The notes under the pieces were generated by a model. That model saw nothing but the letters and a program-made list of their open reading frames with translations, was not told the origin of the DNA and made no database searches. Of a stretch of DNA of 64,000 nucleotides, positions 8,770-20,353 are shown piece after piece. This DNA comes from Allobosea sp. CS1GBMeth4 (GTDB lineage Bacteria; Pseudomonadota; Alphaproteobacteria; Rhizobiales; Beijerinckiaceae): assembly GCF_900185715.1 (NCBI RefSeq), contig NZ_FYAS01000013.1, positions 62,001 through 126,000 of the forward strand, written 5' to 3'. Numbering within the stretch: position 1 is the first letter of the stretch; each line of letters starts with the position of its first letter. A program made the translations under genes and the position numbers.

Positions 8770-9453
8770 ATGACGAACGAGGCCGGCATGTCGAGCGAGG
8801 CGCAGGCCTATCCGCGCATCACCCGCCGCACCCTGCACGAGGAGGTGCTCGAACGGCTGCGCGACATGATCATCGAGGGCCGGCTCGCGCCCGGCCAGCG
8901 CATCAACGAAGGCGCCGTCGGCGCGCAGCTCGGCGTGTCGCGCACGCCCCTGCGCGAGGCAATCAAGACGCTCGCGAGCGAAGGGCTGGTCGAGATCCAG
9001 CCGGCGAAGGGCGCGATCGTCCGCAAGTTCTCGGCGCACGACCTGCTGCAGATCCTCGAGGTGCTGAAGACCCTGGAGCAGCTCGGCGGCCGGATAGCCT
9101 GTGCCCAGGCGAGCGAGGAGAGCATCGCGGCGATCAAGGCGCTGCACGACCAGATGATGGCGCTCTACGAGACGCGCGACCGGCTCGACTATTTCAAGCT
9201 CAACCAGGCGATCCACAGCGCCATCGTCGCCGCCTCGGGCAACGCCGTCCTGGTCGAGATGCACGGCACCCTGCAGGCCAGGATCAAGCGCCTGCGCTTC
9301 ATCGGCAACGAGGGCCCGGAGAAATGGGCCGGCGCCGTGGCCGAGCACGAAGAGATGATGGACGCCCTGCTGAAGCGCGACGGCGAAGCGCTGGCGGCCG
9401 CGATCGGCCGGCACATGGACTCGACCCTGGTGCGCGTGCGCGACGTGCTCTGA
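8770..9453 (+). CDS. GntR-family (FadR/FCD) transcriptional regulator
   Basis: A 227-residue regulator with an N-terminal winged helix-turn-helix (about 15-80; LHEEVLERLRDMIIEGRLAPGQRINE, then LGVSRTPLREAIKTLASEGLVEIQPAKGAIV, the GntR signature) and a C-terminal all-helical FCD ligand domain (about 90-220) with a histidine-containing AIGRHMDSTLVRVRDVL end. The ATG at 8770 has AAAGGAG eight bases upstream. It is divergent from the PdxA-TTT-DapA operon and almost certainly its local repressor, with the 18-bp palindrome in the intergenic region as the binding site. The effector is presumably the imported acid or an intermediate. Confidence 0.9.
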   Translation: MTNEAGMSSEAQAYPRITRRTLHEEVLERLRDMIIEGRLAPGQRINEGAVGAQLGVSRTPLREAIKTLASEGLVEIQPAKGAIVRKFSAHDLLQILEVLKTLEQLGGRIACAQASEESIAAIKALHDQMMALYETRDRLDYFKLNQAIHSAIVAASGNAVLVEMHGTLQARIKRLRFIGNEGPEKWAGAVAEHEEMMDALLKRDGEALAAAIGRHMDSTLVRVRDVL

Positions 9454-9660
9454 CCGGCGCGCATCGTCTGCGAACCGAAAGCCTTCGAGATACGCAAGCG
9501 TCAAACTGACGCAACGGCGCCTAAGCAATCAGTGCCGCCGCATGCTTGACCATGCCCGCCTTGGTTGCCTACGCTACATCGGCGCAACTAAAAGAATCAA
9601 ATTTAAGTTTCAATCAGCAAGTAGAAGGCTTGTTTTCCGTAGACTTCGCTGTCGGGGGAA
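9454..9660. promoter_or_regulatory. Promoter region of aspT-asdA with a short hairpin
   Basis: The 207-base gap after the GntR gene starts with a GCGTCA-AAC-TGACGC hairpin (9498-9512), a possible weak terminator or operator, and continues into an AT-rich stretch around 9585-9625 that is unlike the surrounding GC-rich DNA and likely holds the aspT promoter. I could not assign clear -35 and -10 boxes. Confidence 0.35.
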
Positions 9661-12962
<3,302 letters not shown>

Positions 12963-13016
12963 GGCGCTCCCTGCGCCCAGAAAACTCCCGACATCGACGC
13001 CCGCTGGAGGTTGCCC

Positions 13017-13301
13017 ATGATCCGAAGGATCAGCGCCGGCGCGTTCGCCGTCCCGGCCATCATCGCCTTGTGTTCAAGCCTGCCCGCCGGCCCCGCTGCA
13101 GCCTGCAACCGGATGGACGGCTGCATCCATGACGCCCAGCTGGAGAATTACGGGATGATGCATGACGGCCGCATGAGCGAAGCCATGCGCAGCGGCGCAG
13201 CGAATGTCGAAGCGTTCCGGTCGGCGGGTACGACGGTCAGCCGGCAGGAGCAGCCCCCGTCCAAGCCACGGAAGCGAACGGCCGGCCTCAGTGGCCGCTG
13301 A
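13017..13301 (+). CDS. Small exported protein of the aspT-asdA operon, unknown
   Basis: A 94-residue protein with a clear signal peptide (basic MIRRISAG, a hydrophobic core AFAVPAIIALCSSLP, and cleavage near AAA-C about residue 29). The mature part starts CNRMDGC, so it has two close cysteines, then a Met/His-bearing stretch (YGMMHDGRMSEAMRSG) and a basic, proline-rich tail. A perfect GGAGG sits six bases before ATG 13017. It begins 54 bases after asdA and is probably the third gene of that operon. Its last 14 bases overlap the end of the convergent HlyD-like gene. No family is recognised; the CNRMDGC start could suggest metal, heme or lipid attachment but lacks a canonical lipobox. Confidence 0.7.
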   Translation: MIRRISAGAFAVPAIIALCSSLPAGPAAACNRMDGCIHDAQLENYGMMHDGRMSEAMRSGAANVEAFRSAGTTVSRQEQPPSKPRKRTAGLSGR

Positions 13302-14520
13302 AGACCAGCGTCTGGATCGGCAGCACCAGCGCCTGGATGCGCAGCAGCATGGCGTGAACCACTCCGGTCGCGTCGACCGCATGCAAGGCGATCCGGCGCA
13401 GCGTGCCGGTGCCCCTGGCGGCGATGATGTCGTGGTTGTTGCTGTAGGCGTTGGCGATGCAGCTCGAACCGGGCGTCACGCCGTCGAGCCCGCCTGGATA
13501 GAGCGGCTCCATATAGGTCAGGATCGTTCCCGGGCGCACCGCCTGCTGGGCGTCGATCAGTTGTTCGCCGCTGCGGACCTGCCCCGTCGCGATGAAGTCC
13601 TGCACGCCGGTCACGACCATCGGGATGATGGTCCAGGGCTTCGAGATACAGGTGACCTCGGCGACCATGCCGACCTTGATGACCTGCGCCTCGATCTGGC
13701 CGAAGCCGGCCTGAAGCCGCCCGCGGCCGGCCTCCTCCGGGATGATCGCGCCGGCCGGACGCATGAACGGGTTGACGATGTCGCCGGGCCGCAGCGTGAA
13801 CTGCTCGACATGGCCGTTGAAGCCGGCCCGCACCACGGTCTTGCCGAGCTCGACCTCCGCCTGCGCCAGCGTCGCCTCGGCGCTGGCCCGCTCGGCGGGA
13901 AGCAAGGTCGAGATCTTGGTCTGGGCTGCCGCCTGCGACGCCATCGTCGAGGCGACCGCGGCTTCGCGCCCGGCGGCGATGTTTTCGAGGCGCTCGATCT
14001 CACGGGTTGCGACGATGTCGTCGTTTCGCCGCTTCAGTTCGCGTTTGGTCTGCAATTCATCGAGGGCCTGCTGCAGCGCGCTCTTCGCCTCCTGGACCTT
14101 GCCGTCATAGGTGAGGATGTCGGCCTTCGCGACCACCAGCGCCGCGTCGACCTCGGCGAGCTTGCTCCGCGCCGTCTCGACCGCCGCCCGCTGGCTCGTG
14201 CTGTCGAGGGTGAAGATCGGCTCGCCCTGCGCGACCTTGCCGCTGACGCCGACGTGGACCTGGGCGACCCGGCCATTGATCTCCGGAATGATCGGCACGC
14301 TGCGGAAGAACACGGTCGCGCTGGTCGTCGAGGGGTGGTTGTAGAAGATCACGGTGATCAGGCCGATCGTCAGCATCACGCAGGTGACGATGCCCCAACG
14401 CAATTCGAACCAGACCGAATAGAACGTGATCTCCCTGCCCAGTCGCCGACCCTGGCCATAGCGGCGATACAGGTAGTCCGGGACGATGGTGAAGAGGGCG
14501 CAGACGAGGAGTTCGAGCAT
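13288..14520 (-). CDS. HlyD-family membrane fusion/secretion protein
   Basis: A 410-residue periplasmic adaptor-type protein. Two hydrophobic segments lie at the N-terminus (about 1-18 and 43-60), followed by a barrel-sandwich/lipoyl half (IPEINGRVAQVHVGVSGKVAQGEPIFTLD, about 78-106), a long alanine-rich coiled coil (about 108-225) and the second lipoyl half (AGFNGHVEQFTLRPGDIV). The C-terminus is longer and more hydrophobic than usual. No ABC or RND pump gene is adjacent; instead it follows, by ten bases, the small membrane protein at 14531-14983, a pairing reminiscent of EmrA/YibH plus DUF-type inner-membrane partner systems. GAGGAGAGG precedes ATG 14520. Confidence 0.85.
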   Translation of the reverse strand: MLELLVCALFTIVPDYLYRRYGQGRRLGREITFYSVWFELRWGIVTCVMLTIGLITVIFYNHPSTTSATVFFRSVPIIPEINGRVAQVHVGVSGKVAQGEPIFTLDSTSQRAAVETARSKLAEVDAALVVAKADILTYDGKVQEAKSALQQALDELQTKRELKRRNDDIVATREIERLENIAAGREAAVASTMASQAAAQTKISTLLPAERASAEATLAQAEVELGKTVVRAGFNGHVEQFTLRPGDIVNPFMRPAGAIIPEEAGRGRLQAGFGQIEAQVIKVGMVAEVTCISKPWTIIPMVVTGVQDFIATGQVRSGEQLIDAQQAVRPGTILTYMEPLYPGGLDGVTPGSSCIANAYSNNHDIIAARGTGTLRRIALHAVDATGVVHAMLLRIQALVLPIQTLVFSGH

Positions 14521-14530
14521 CAGCCTCTCC

Positions 14531-14983
14531 TCAATGCTGGCCGGCCGGCCCGGCTACGACTGGCGGAGGCGCCGGCTTGTCGTCCGGCGGGGCGATGCCG
14601 TGCTCGATAGCGGATGCCGCCTCGCCACCGCGGCCGGGGGCGATACCGGCGATCTTTTCGAGCGCGCCGGCCATGCGGCTGAACATGCCGGAGAAGTCGG
14701 GGACGTCGATCAGGGCCAGCAGCAGACCGATCACCCAGAAGAGATGCACATGCGTGAACAGAGCGAGCAGCCCGAGCACGGCGACGATCTCGAACTGCAG
14801 CTTGTGGGATTTGTGCGCGATGCGCTCGGGCAATGTGTGCAGGCGTAGAAACAGCAGGCCGACGCCGAGCACGGTGGCGAGCAGAATGATCGCCGCGACC
14901 ACCATCAGAATATCCGTGCCGCCCGGTTCGATGATGAAAGCCGGCAGGTGATGCGCCGCCGCCGGATGAACCTGGTCCGCCAT
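14531..14983 (-). CDS. Small inner-membrane protein preceding HlyD, unknown function
   Basis: A 150-residue protein with probably two or three membrane helices: ILMVVAAIILLATVLGVGLLFLRL (about 25-48), LQFEIVAVLGLLALFTHVHLFWVIGLLLALI (about 63-93). The short N-terminus is histidine-rich (HPAAAHHLPAF) and the C-terminus is a soluble Pro/Ala-rich tail. GGGAG stands five bases before ATG 14983. It is translated immediately ahead of the HlyD-like gene and is likely its membrane partner. I do not recognise a named family. Confidence 0.7.
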   Translation of the reverse strand: MADQVHPAAAHHLPAFIIEPGGTDILMVVAAIILLATVLGVGLLFLRLHTLPERIAHKSHKLQFEIVAVLGLLALFTHVHLFWVIGLLLALIDVPDFSGMFSRMAGALEKIAGIAPGRGGEAASAIEHGIAPPDDKPAPPPVVAGPAGQH

Positions 14984-15133
14984 GGCATCTCCCGGAGCGA
15001 TCGAAGACCTAAGGTCAGGTGAGAGCCAGATCGCGCGAAAGTCAATCGGCCCAGCGGACTACGCGTAGCGTCTTGACAGGTCGGCGGCCCTCACCTCCGC
15101 TTGCGGCAAGAAGCCGGCGAGGAACGGTCAGCC

Positions 15134-16066
15134 ATGCTTACGCTGCGCCAGATCGAGGTGATCCGGGCGATCATGATCACCGGCACGATCGCCGGCGCGG
15201 CCCAATTGCTCAACGTCTCGGCACCGGGAATCAGCCGGCTGATGAAGCACACCGAGCGGACGCTGCGGCTCAAGCTGTTCGAGCGCAGGCATGGCCGCTA
15301 TGTGCCGACGCCCGAGGCCAAGGACATTTTCGAGCAGATCAACGGCGTCTACCGCAAGGTCGACGACCTGCATTCGATGCTGGCGCGGATCGAACGCGGC
15401 AGCGAGGTCGAGTTCAAGCTCGGCTCGGTGCCGAGCATCTGCCATGTCATGGTGCCGCGCGCGATCGAGCGGCTGCGGCGCAAGCATCCCGACCTGCGCA
15501 TCGACATCAACATCCTCAAGATCGAGGAGGCGCTCGACTATCTCCTGCTCGGCAAGGGCGAGATCGTGGCGATGAGCTACAAGCTGGACCACCCCGGCCT
15601 GGACTTCGTGCCGCTGGCCATGGGCGAGTTGCTCTGCATCGTCCCCCAGGACCATCCCCTCGCCGGGCGCGCCGTCATCTCGGCCCGCGAGATCGTGCAG
15701 CACCCGCTGATCGGCATCGATCCGAACGACCCCTACGGGCGGATCATGAGCGAGATTTTCGAGCGCCAGAGCCTGCACTACGAGATGGCGATCAAGGCAC
15801 GCTTCGGCACCACCGTCTGCTCGCTGGTCAGGGCCGGGCTCGGCATCGCCGTCATCGACCAATTCACCGTCGCGCACGGCTCGATGCAGGGCATCGCGAC
15901 GATCCCGATTTCGGAGCCGACCCGCTTCCAGACCTATGTGGCGATGAAGAACGACAAGGCTCCCTCACTCTATGCCGAGACCTTCGTCAGGCTGCTGCGC
16001 GAGGAGATGAACGCGGTGGTCGGACCACGCGTGGCACCTGCGTCCACCGGCATAACATCAGGTTAG
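15134..16066 (+). CDS. LysR-family regulator of the quinate/shikimate operon
   Basis: A 310-residue LysR protein: helix-turn-helix at about 1-60 (MLTLRQIEVIRAIMITGTIAGAAQLLNVSAPGISRLMKHTE...LFERRHGRYVPTPEA) and a substrate-binding domain from about 90 (VEFKLGSVPSICHVMVPRAIERLRRKHPDL) to the end. ATG 15134 has GAGGAA ten bases upstream; the frame from 15101 adds eleven residues without a site. It lies 96 bases upstream of and codirectional with a shikimate dehydrogenase, and the gap holds two related inverted motifs that look like LysR boxes. Activation of the downstream catabolic genes by quinate, shikimate or dehydroshikimate is the expected role. Confidence 0.88.
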   Translation: MLTLRQIEVIRAIMITGTIAGAAQLLNVSAPGISRLMKHTERTLRLKLFERRHGRYVPTPEAKDIFEQINGVYRKVDDLHSMLARIERGSEVEFKLGSVPSICHVMVPRAIERLRRKHPDLRIDINILKIEEALDYLLLGKGEIVAMSYKLDHPGLDFVPLAMGELLCIVPQDHPLAGRAVISAREIVQHPLIGIDPNDPYGRIMSEIFERQSLHYEMAIKARFGTTVCSLVRAGLGIAVIDQFTVAHGSMQGIATIPISEPTRFQTYVAMKNDKAPSLYAETFVRLLREEMNAVVGPRVAPASTGITSG

Positions 16067-16074
16067 GCATCCCG

Positions 16075-16114
16075 GATAAATTGGTTATCGCGTTAGCGGC
16101 GTAAATCGGCTTAT
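16075..16114. promoter_or_regulatory. Two LysR-type half-sites upstream of the shikimate dehydrogenase gene
   Basis: GATAA-ATTGG-TTATC (16075-16089) is a perfect 5-bp inverted repeat. A related sequence TAAATCGGCTTAT (16102-16114) follows 25 bases downstream of the matching TAAATTGGTTAT. Paired sites spaced by about two helical turns upstream of a LysR-controlled gene fit the usual recognition/activation site arrangement. Confidence 0.5.
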
Positions 16115-16162
16115 GTCGAGTTGATCGAGAAGCCTGCCGAGACAGGCACCGAAGGGACGGGA

Positions 16163-17047
16163 ATGTCGACCATCGCCATCGCCAGGAAGAGCAAGCGCGT
16201 CCTGCTCGGGCTGATCGGCTCGCCGATCAGCCATTCGGCAACGCCGGCGGCCCAGGAGGCGGCGGCACGTGCGGCCGGCATCGAGGCGCATTACCATCTG
16301 ATCGAGGTCGCCGGGGCCGGGCGCGACGATCTCGCCGCCATGCTCGACGGCGTGCGCCGGCTCGGCTTCTCCGGCATCAACGTCACCTACCCCTACAAGG
16401 AGGCTGTGGTGCCGCTGCTCGACGGGCTGTCGGAGCAGGCCGCCGCGATGGGCGCGGTCAACACCATCGTCGTCGACGATGGCCGGCTGACCGGCCACAA
16501 CACCGACGCCAGCGGCTTCGCCACCGCCTATCGCCGTCTCGGCCGGCAGGATGGCGACAGGCCGGTCGCGATCATCGGCGCGGGCGGCGTCGGCAAGGCG
16601 ATCGCCTTCGCGCTCGCCGGCTGCGGCGTGCGCCGCCTGGCTATCCACGATGTCGACCGGAGCCGGGCGGAGGCTCTGGCCGCCCTCATCGGCGCGCGGG
16701 CGCGCGTCGCGATCGCCGCGACTGCCGAGGCGGCCGCGGACGGCGCGGCCGGCATCGTCAACGGCACGCCGGTCGGCATGCTGCCGAACCGCGACATGCC
16801 CGTCCGGGCCGAGGCGATCCGGGCCTCGCAATGGGTGGCCGACGCCGTCTATCACCCGCTCTGGACTCCGCTGCTGAAAGCGGCGCAAAAGGCGGGCGCG
16901 ACGGTGATGACCGGGCGGGAGCTCGCCATCCACCAGGCCGTCGACGCCTTCCGGCTGTTCACCGGGCGGGAGGCGTCGGAAGCGGTGATCGGCGCGGCCT
17001 TCGACGCCGCGATCGCAGCGCGGGAAGGCGGAGATCGCGCCGCCTGA
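16163..17047 (+). CDS. Quinate/shikimate dehydrogenase, NAD type (AroE family)
   Basis: A 294-residue AroE-fold enzyme. SPISHS (20-25) binds substrate; NVTYPYKE (73-80) carries the catalytic K79; HNTDASGF (112-119) carries D115; the dinucleotide loop is GAGGVGKA (139-146). After the second beta strand the sequence is IHDVD, with acidic residues in place of the 'NRT/R' seen in NADP-dependent biosynthetic AroE, which points to NAD and a catabolic role. It oxidises shikimate (or quinate) to the 3-dehydro compound in the cytoplasm. It heads an operon with a five-gene importer and the dehydroshikimate dehydratase at 22060. GGGACGG lies just before ATG 16163, tightly spaced. Confidence 0.88.
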   Translation: MSTIAIARKSKRVLLGLIGSPISHSATPAAQEAAARAAGIEAHYHLIEVAGAGRDDLAAMLDGVRRLGFSGINVTYPYKEAVVPLLDGLSEQAAAMGAVNTIVVDDGRLTGHNTDASGFATAYRRLGRQDGDRPVAIIGAGGVGKAIAFALAGCGVRRLAIHDVDRSRAEALAALIGARARVAIAATAEAAADGAAGIVNGTPVGMLPNRDMPVRAEAIRASQWVADAVYHPLWTPLLKAAQKAGATVMTGRELAIHQAVDAFRLFTGREASEAVIGAAFDAAIAAREGGDRAA

Positions 17048-17104
17048 CAATCAAAACGACCCGGCGGGACCGGGCAGAACGAGGGACGAGTGGAGGAGAC
17101 GACA

Positions 17105-18241
17105 ATGAAATCGCACTGGATCATCGCGGCCGCGCTCGGCATGGCCGTCAGCCTGCCGGCGCTGGCGCAGGACAAGGTCAAGCTGATCGACGTCGTGGAA
17201 CTGTCCGGCGCCGGCGCGACGGCGGGCACCAACTGGAAGAACGGCATCGACCTCGCCGTCGCCGACATCAACGCCAAGGGCGGCATCCTCGGCAAGCAGA
17301 TCGAGATCGTCCACTACGACACCCAGACCAATCCGGGGAACACCCGCGCCGCCGTGCAGCGCGCCATCGACGAAGGCACCTACGCCGTGCTCGGCCCGGT
17401 CTTCTCCGGCCCGATCGGCGCCTCGATGCAGATCGCCCAGCGCGCCGAGATCGCCCAGATCGTCGGCGGCGAGGCGGCGGGCCTGACCAAGCAGGGCAAC
17501 CAGTACCTGTTCCGCACCTCGCTGAGCCAGAGCGCGGCCATGCCGAAGATCGCCAAATACCTCAAGGACACGGTCAAGGCTGCTTCAGTCGCCGTGGTCT
17601 GGGTCAACAACGATTTCGGCAAGGGCGGGCGCGACGCCATCATTCCCGAGCTGGAGAAGGCCGGCATCAAGCTCGCGGCCGACGTCGCAACCGAACAGGG
17701 CCAGGCCGATTTCGCCGCCGACGCGATCAAGGTCAAGAACGCCAATGCCGACGCGATCTTCGTCTATCTGAACGAGGAGGAGAGCGCCCGCTTCCTGCGC
17801 GCCGCCAAGCAGCAGGGCATCACCAAGCCGATGATCGGCGAGACGACGCTGCTCGGCGCCAAGGTGATCGAGCTCGCGGGCGAGGCCGCGAACGGCGTCA
17901 AGGGCCATGTCGGCCTCTCGATTGACGCGCCGATCCCGGCCTTCCAGGAGTTCGGCAAGAAGTTCCAGGCCAAGTACAATTATGCGTCCGACCATAACGG
18001 CCTGAAGGGCTACATGGCCGTCCACATGATCAAATGGGCGACCGAGAAGCAGAAGAAGTTCGACAAGAAGGGCGTCGCCGACACGCTGCGCGGCGCGACG
18101 ATCAAGACGACCGAGGAGCCGGGGATCATGATCGAGACCACCATCGAAAAGAACGGCGACCTCGATCGCGAGAGCTTCCTCGCCGAGGTCAAGGACGGCA
18201 AGCAGGTGATCACAGCGACGCTGCCGAAGATCAACCCGTAG
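17105..18241 (+). CDS. Branched-chain-type ABC transporter periplasmic binding protein
   Basis: A 378-residue periplasmic type I binding protein (LivK/HAAT family). Signal peptide MKSHWIIAAALGMAVSLPALA (cleavage near 21). The mature protein has the expected VELSGAGATAGTNWKNGIDLAVADINAKGGILGKQIEIVHYDTQTNPGNTRAAVQRAI opening and the hinge-region pattern VWVNNDFGKGGRDAIIPELEKAGI. GGAGGAG precedes ATG 17105. By context the ligand is probably quinate, shikimate or a related hydroaromatic acid rather than an amino acid; this is inferred from the flanking dehydrogenase and dehydratase genes. Confidence 0.9.
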   Translation: MKSHWIIAAALGMAVSLPALAQDKVKLIDVVELSGAGATAGTNWKNGIDLAVADINAKGGILGKQIEIVHYDTQTNPGNTRAAVQRAIDEGTYAVLGPVFSGPIGASMQIAQRAEIAQIVGGEAAGLTKQGNQYLFRTSLSQSAAMPKIAKYLKDTVKAASVAVVWVNNDFGKGGRDAIIPELEKAGIKLAADVATEQGQADFAADAIKVKNANADAIFVYLNEEESARFLRAAKQQGITKPMIGETTLLGAKVIELAGEAANGVKGHVGLSIDAPIPAFQEFGKKFQAKYNYASDHNGLKGYMAVHMIKWATEKQKKFDKKGVADTLRGATIKTTEEPGIMIETTIEKNGDLDRESFLAEVKDGKQVITATLPKINP

Positions 18242-18261
18242 GGGCGGGAACCGCGCCCCCT

Positions 18262-18424
18262 CCCTTCTCCCCTTGCGGGAGAAGGTGGCTCGGCAAAGCC
18301 GAGACGGATGAAGGGTCGCGCAACGCCCGCAGCTTTCATCGCGTCGGACAGCCGGTCGCTGGATAGACCTGAGCGACCCCTCATCCGGCCCTTCGGGTCA
18401 CCTTCTCCCGCAAGGGAGAAGGGA
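18262..18424. repeat. Rhizobial-type palindromic repeat (CCCTTCTCCC...GGGAGAAGGG)
   Basis: A compound palindrome: CCCTTCTCCC-CTTGCGGGAGAAGG at the left, TTCTCCCGCAAGGGAGAAGGG at the right, with inner arms GATGAAGGGTCG and GACCCCTCATCC. This resembles intergenic elements widespread in Hyphomicrobiales. It separates the binding-protein gene from the permease genes and may lower expression of the latter relative to the former. Confidence 0.85.
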
Positions 18425-18464
18425 AGAGCCTCCTTCCGACGCGCCAAACGAGCGAGAAACCGCC

Positions 18465-19343
18465 ATGGCCGAATTCCTCGCCTATCTCATCGCCGGCATC
18501 GCGACGGGGGCGATCTACGCGCTCGCTGCGATCGGCTTCACGCTGGTCTGGCAGACCTCGCAGACGATCAACTTCGCCCAGGGCGAGTTCGTCATGCTGC
18601 CGGCGGTGCTGGTGCTGCTCGCGATCAAGCTCCTCGGCGCCCCGGTCTGGCTGGGCGCGCTGATCGGCATCGCCGCCTTCATCCTGATCTTCGGCGTCGG
18701 CTTCAAGCTGGCGGTCGTCGACCCGATGATCCGGCACGGCGTGCTGCCGCTCGCCATCGCCACCATGGCGCTGTCGATCATCATGAAGGAAGGCGCCAAG
18801 GACGGCTTCTCGGCCGAGGCGCAGAAATTCCCCTCCTTCGTGCCGACCGAGACGATCTCGGTGTTCGGCGCCGCGATCTCGCTGCAGCACGTCGCGATCA
18901 TCGCGGTTGCCTTCGCCGTGATCGGCCTGCTGCAATGGTTCGTCGGCGGCACCCGCCTCGGCCGCCAGATGCAGGCGACCGCGCAGAACCCGACCGTGGC
19001 CCGCATCCTCGGCATCCCGGTCGAGCGCATGGTGCTGCTGACCTTCGTCATCAACGCGGCGCTCGCAGTGGTCGCCTCCGTGCTGATCTCGCCGATCTAC
19101 CTGGCGAAATTCTCCAATGGCGAGGTCATCGGCCTGTTCGCCTTCATCGCGGCGATCGTCGGCGGCTTCAACCAGGTGCGGGGCGCCCTGGTCGGCGGCC
19201 TGATCGTCGGCATCGTCGACAGCCTGGCGGCGGCCTATGTCTCGACTTCGTATCGGCTCGCCGTGCCGCTCGTGCTGCTCGTCGTCGTCATCCTCGTCAA
19301 GCCGGAGGGCCTGATGGGACGTAGAGAGGAGCGCCGCGTATGA
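18465..19343 (+). CDS. Branched-chain-type ABC transporter permease (LivH type)
   Basis: A 292-residue inner-membrane permease with about eight helices. Family marks are the N-terminal GIATGAIYALAAIGFTLVWQTSQTINFAQGEFVMLPA and the inner-loop sequence GRQMQATAQNPTVARILGIPVERM, the EAA-like contact for the ATPases. A GAGCGAGAA sequence precedes ATG 18465. It overlaps the next permease gene by ATGA, showing translational coupling, and pairs with it to form the channel of the presumed hydroaromatic-acid importer. Confidence 0.92.
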   Translation: MAEFLAYLIAGIATGAIYALAAIGFTLVWQTSQTINFAQGEFVMLPAVLVLLAIKLLGAPVWLGALIGIAAFILIFGVGFKLAVVDPMIRHGVLPLAIATMALSIIMKEGAKDGFSAEAQKFPSFVPTETISVFGAAISLQHVAIIAVAFAVIGLLQWFVGGTRLGRQMQATAQNPTVARILGIPVERMVLLTFVINAALAVVASVLISPIYLAKFSNGEVIGLFAFIAAIVGGFNQVRGALVGGLIVGIVDSLAAAYVSTSYRLAVPLVLLVVVILVKPEGLMGRREERRV

Positions 19344-20353
19344 CCGCGCCCGCAACCCATGGCGCCGCGCCGGCGGCGCGTCGCCTCGCCCTGCCCGGCT
19401 TCGTCGACGGCACGCTGCTGACGCTGGTCGCAGCCGCCCTCATCCTCTGGTTCGCGCCCTCCGGCATGGGTCGCTACGGCACCTATGTGCTCTCGCTCTG
19501 GCTGGTGATGAGCGTCGCGGTGATGGGGCTCAACCTGACGCTCGGCTATGCCGGCCTGAAATCGCTGGCGCAGGCCGCCTTCATGGGCATCGGCGCCTAT
19601 GCGACCGCGCTGCTGACCAGCAAGGTCGGGCTCGACTGGTACACTGCCTTCGCGATCTCGGGCCTGCTCACCTTCGCCGTCGGGCTGGTCCTCGGCTTCC
19701 CGGCGCTCAGGGTGAAGGCGCATTACCTCGCCTTCGTGACGCTGGCCTTCTCGACGCTGATCTGGCTGATCCTGCGCAATGAGCAATGGCTGACCGGCGG
19801 CGTCTTCGGCCTCTCCAACATCCCGCGTCCGAGCTTCCTCGGCCTCAAGCTCGACGGGGCGCTGGCCTTTCACCGCTTCGTCGTCGTCGTCACCTTCCTG
19901 CTCGCGGTCGTGCTCTGGTGGATGATCCGCTCGCCCTGGGGCCGCGCCTTCACGGCGCTGCGCGAGAACCCGATCCGCGCCGCCAGCCTCGGCGTCGACA
20001 CCCGCATGTACACGCTGCTCGCCTTCGCGATCGGCTCGGCCTATGCGGGCTTCGCCGGCGCGCTCTACGCCCCGCTGGTCGAGTTCATCGACCCCTCGCC
20101 CTTCTCGCTGTCGCAGAGCTTCTTCCTGCTGCTGATGGTGGTCGCCGGCGGCGCCGGCTACCTGCTCGGCCCCTTCATCGGGGCGCTGCTCGGCGTGGTG
20201 CTGCCGGAATGGCTGCGCTTTGCCGGCTCGCTCTACCTAATCATCTTCGCGGCGATCGTCATGCTGCTGCTGATCGCCTGCCCGCAGGGCATGAGCGGCC
20301 TGCTGGAACGCGGCTGGAATCGATTGACCGGCAAGCCGGGGGCCGGACGATGA
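19340..20353 (+). CDS. Branched-chain-type ABC transporter permease (LivM type)
   Basis: A 337-residue permease with about ten helices and the LivM signatures MGLNLTLGYAGLKSLAQAAFMGIGAYATALL and the loop FTALRENPIRAASLGVDTRMYTLLAFAIGSAYAGFAGALYAPL. The start overlaps the LivH-type stop (ATGA at 19340) and its own stop overlaps the next ATPase start (ATGA at 20350), so livH-livM-livG are tightly coupled. Confidence 0.92.
   Translation: MTAPATHGAAPAARRLALPGFVDGTLLTLVAAALILWFAPSGMGRYGTYVLSLWLVMSVAVMGLNLTLGYAGLKSLAQAAFMGIGAYATALLTSKVGLDWYTAFAISGLLTFAVGLVLGFPALRVKAHYLAFVTLAFSTLIWLILRNEQWLTGGVFGLSNIPRPSFLGLKLDGALAFHRFVVVVTFLLAVVLWWMIRSPWGRAFTALRENPIRAASLGVDTRMYTLLAFAIGSAYAGFAGALYAPLVEFIDPSPFSLSQSFFLLLMVVAGGAGYLLGPFIGALLGVVLPEWLRFAGSLYLIIFAAIVMLLLIACPQGMSGLLERGWNRLTGKPGAGR

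Noticed and set aside
19786-20349. N-terminal extension of the LivG-type ATPase
   Set aside because: Overlaps livM in another frame; the ATGA overlap at 20350 gives the normal length.
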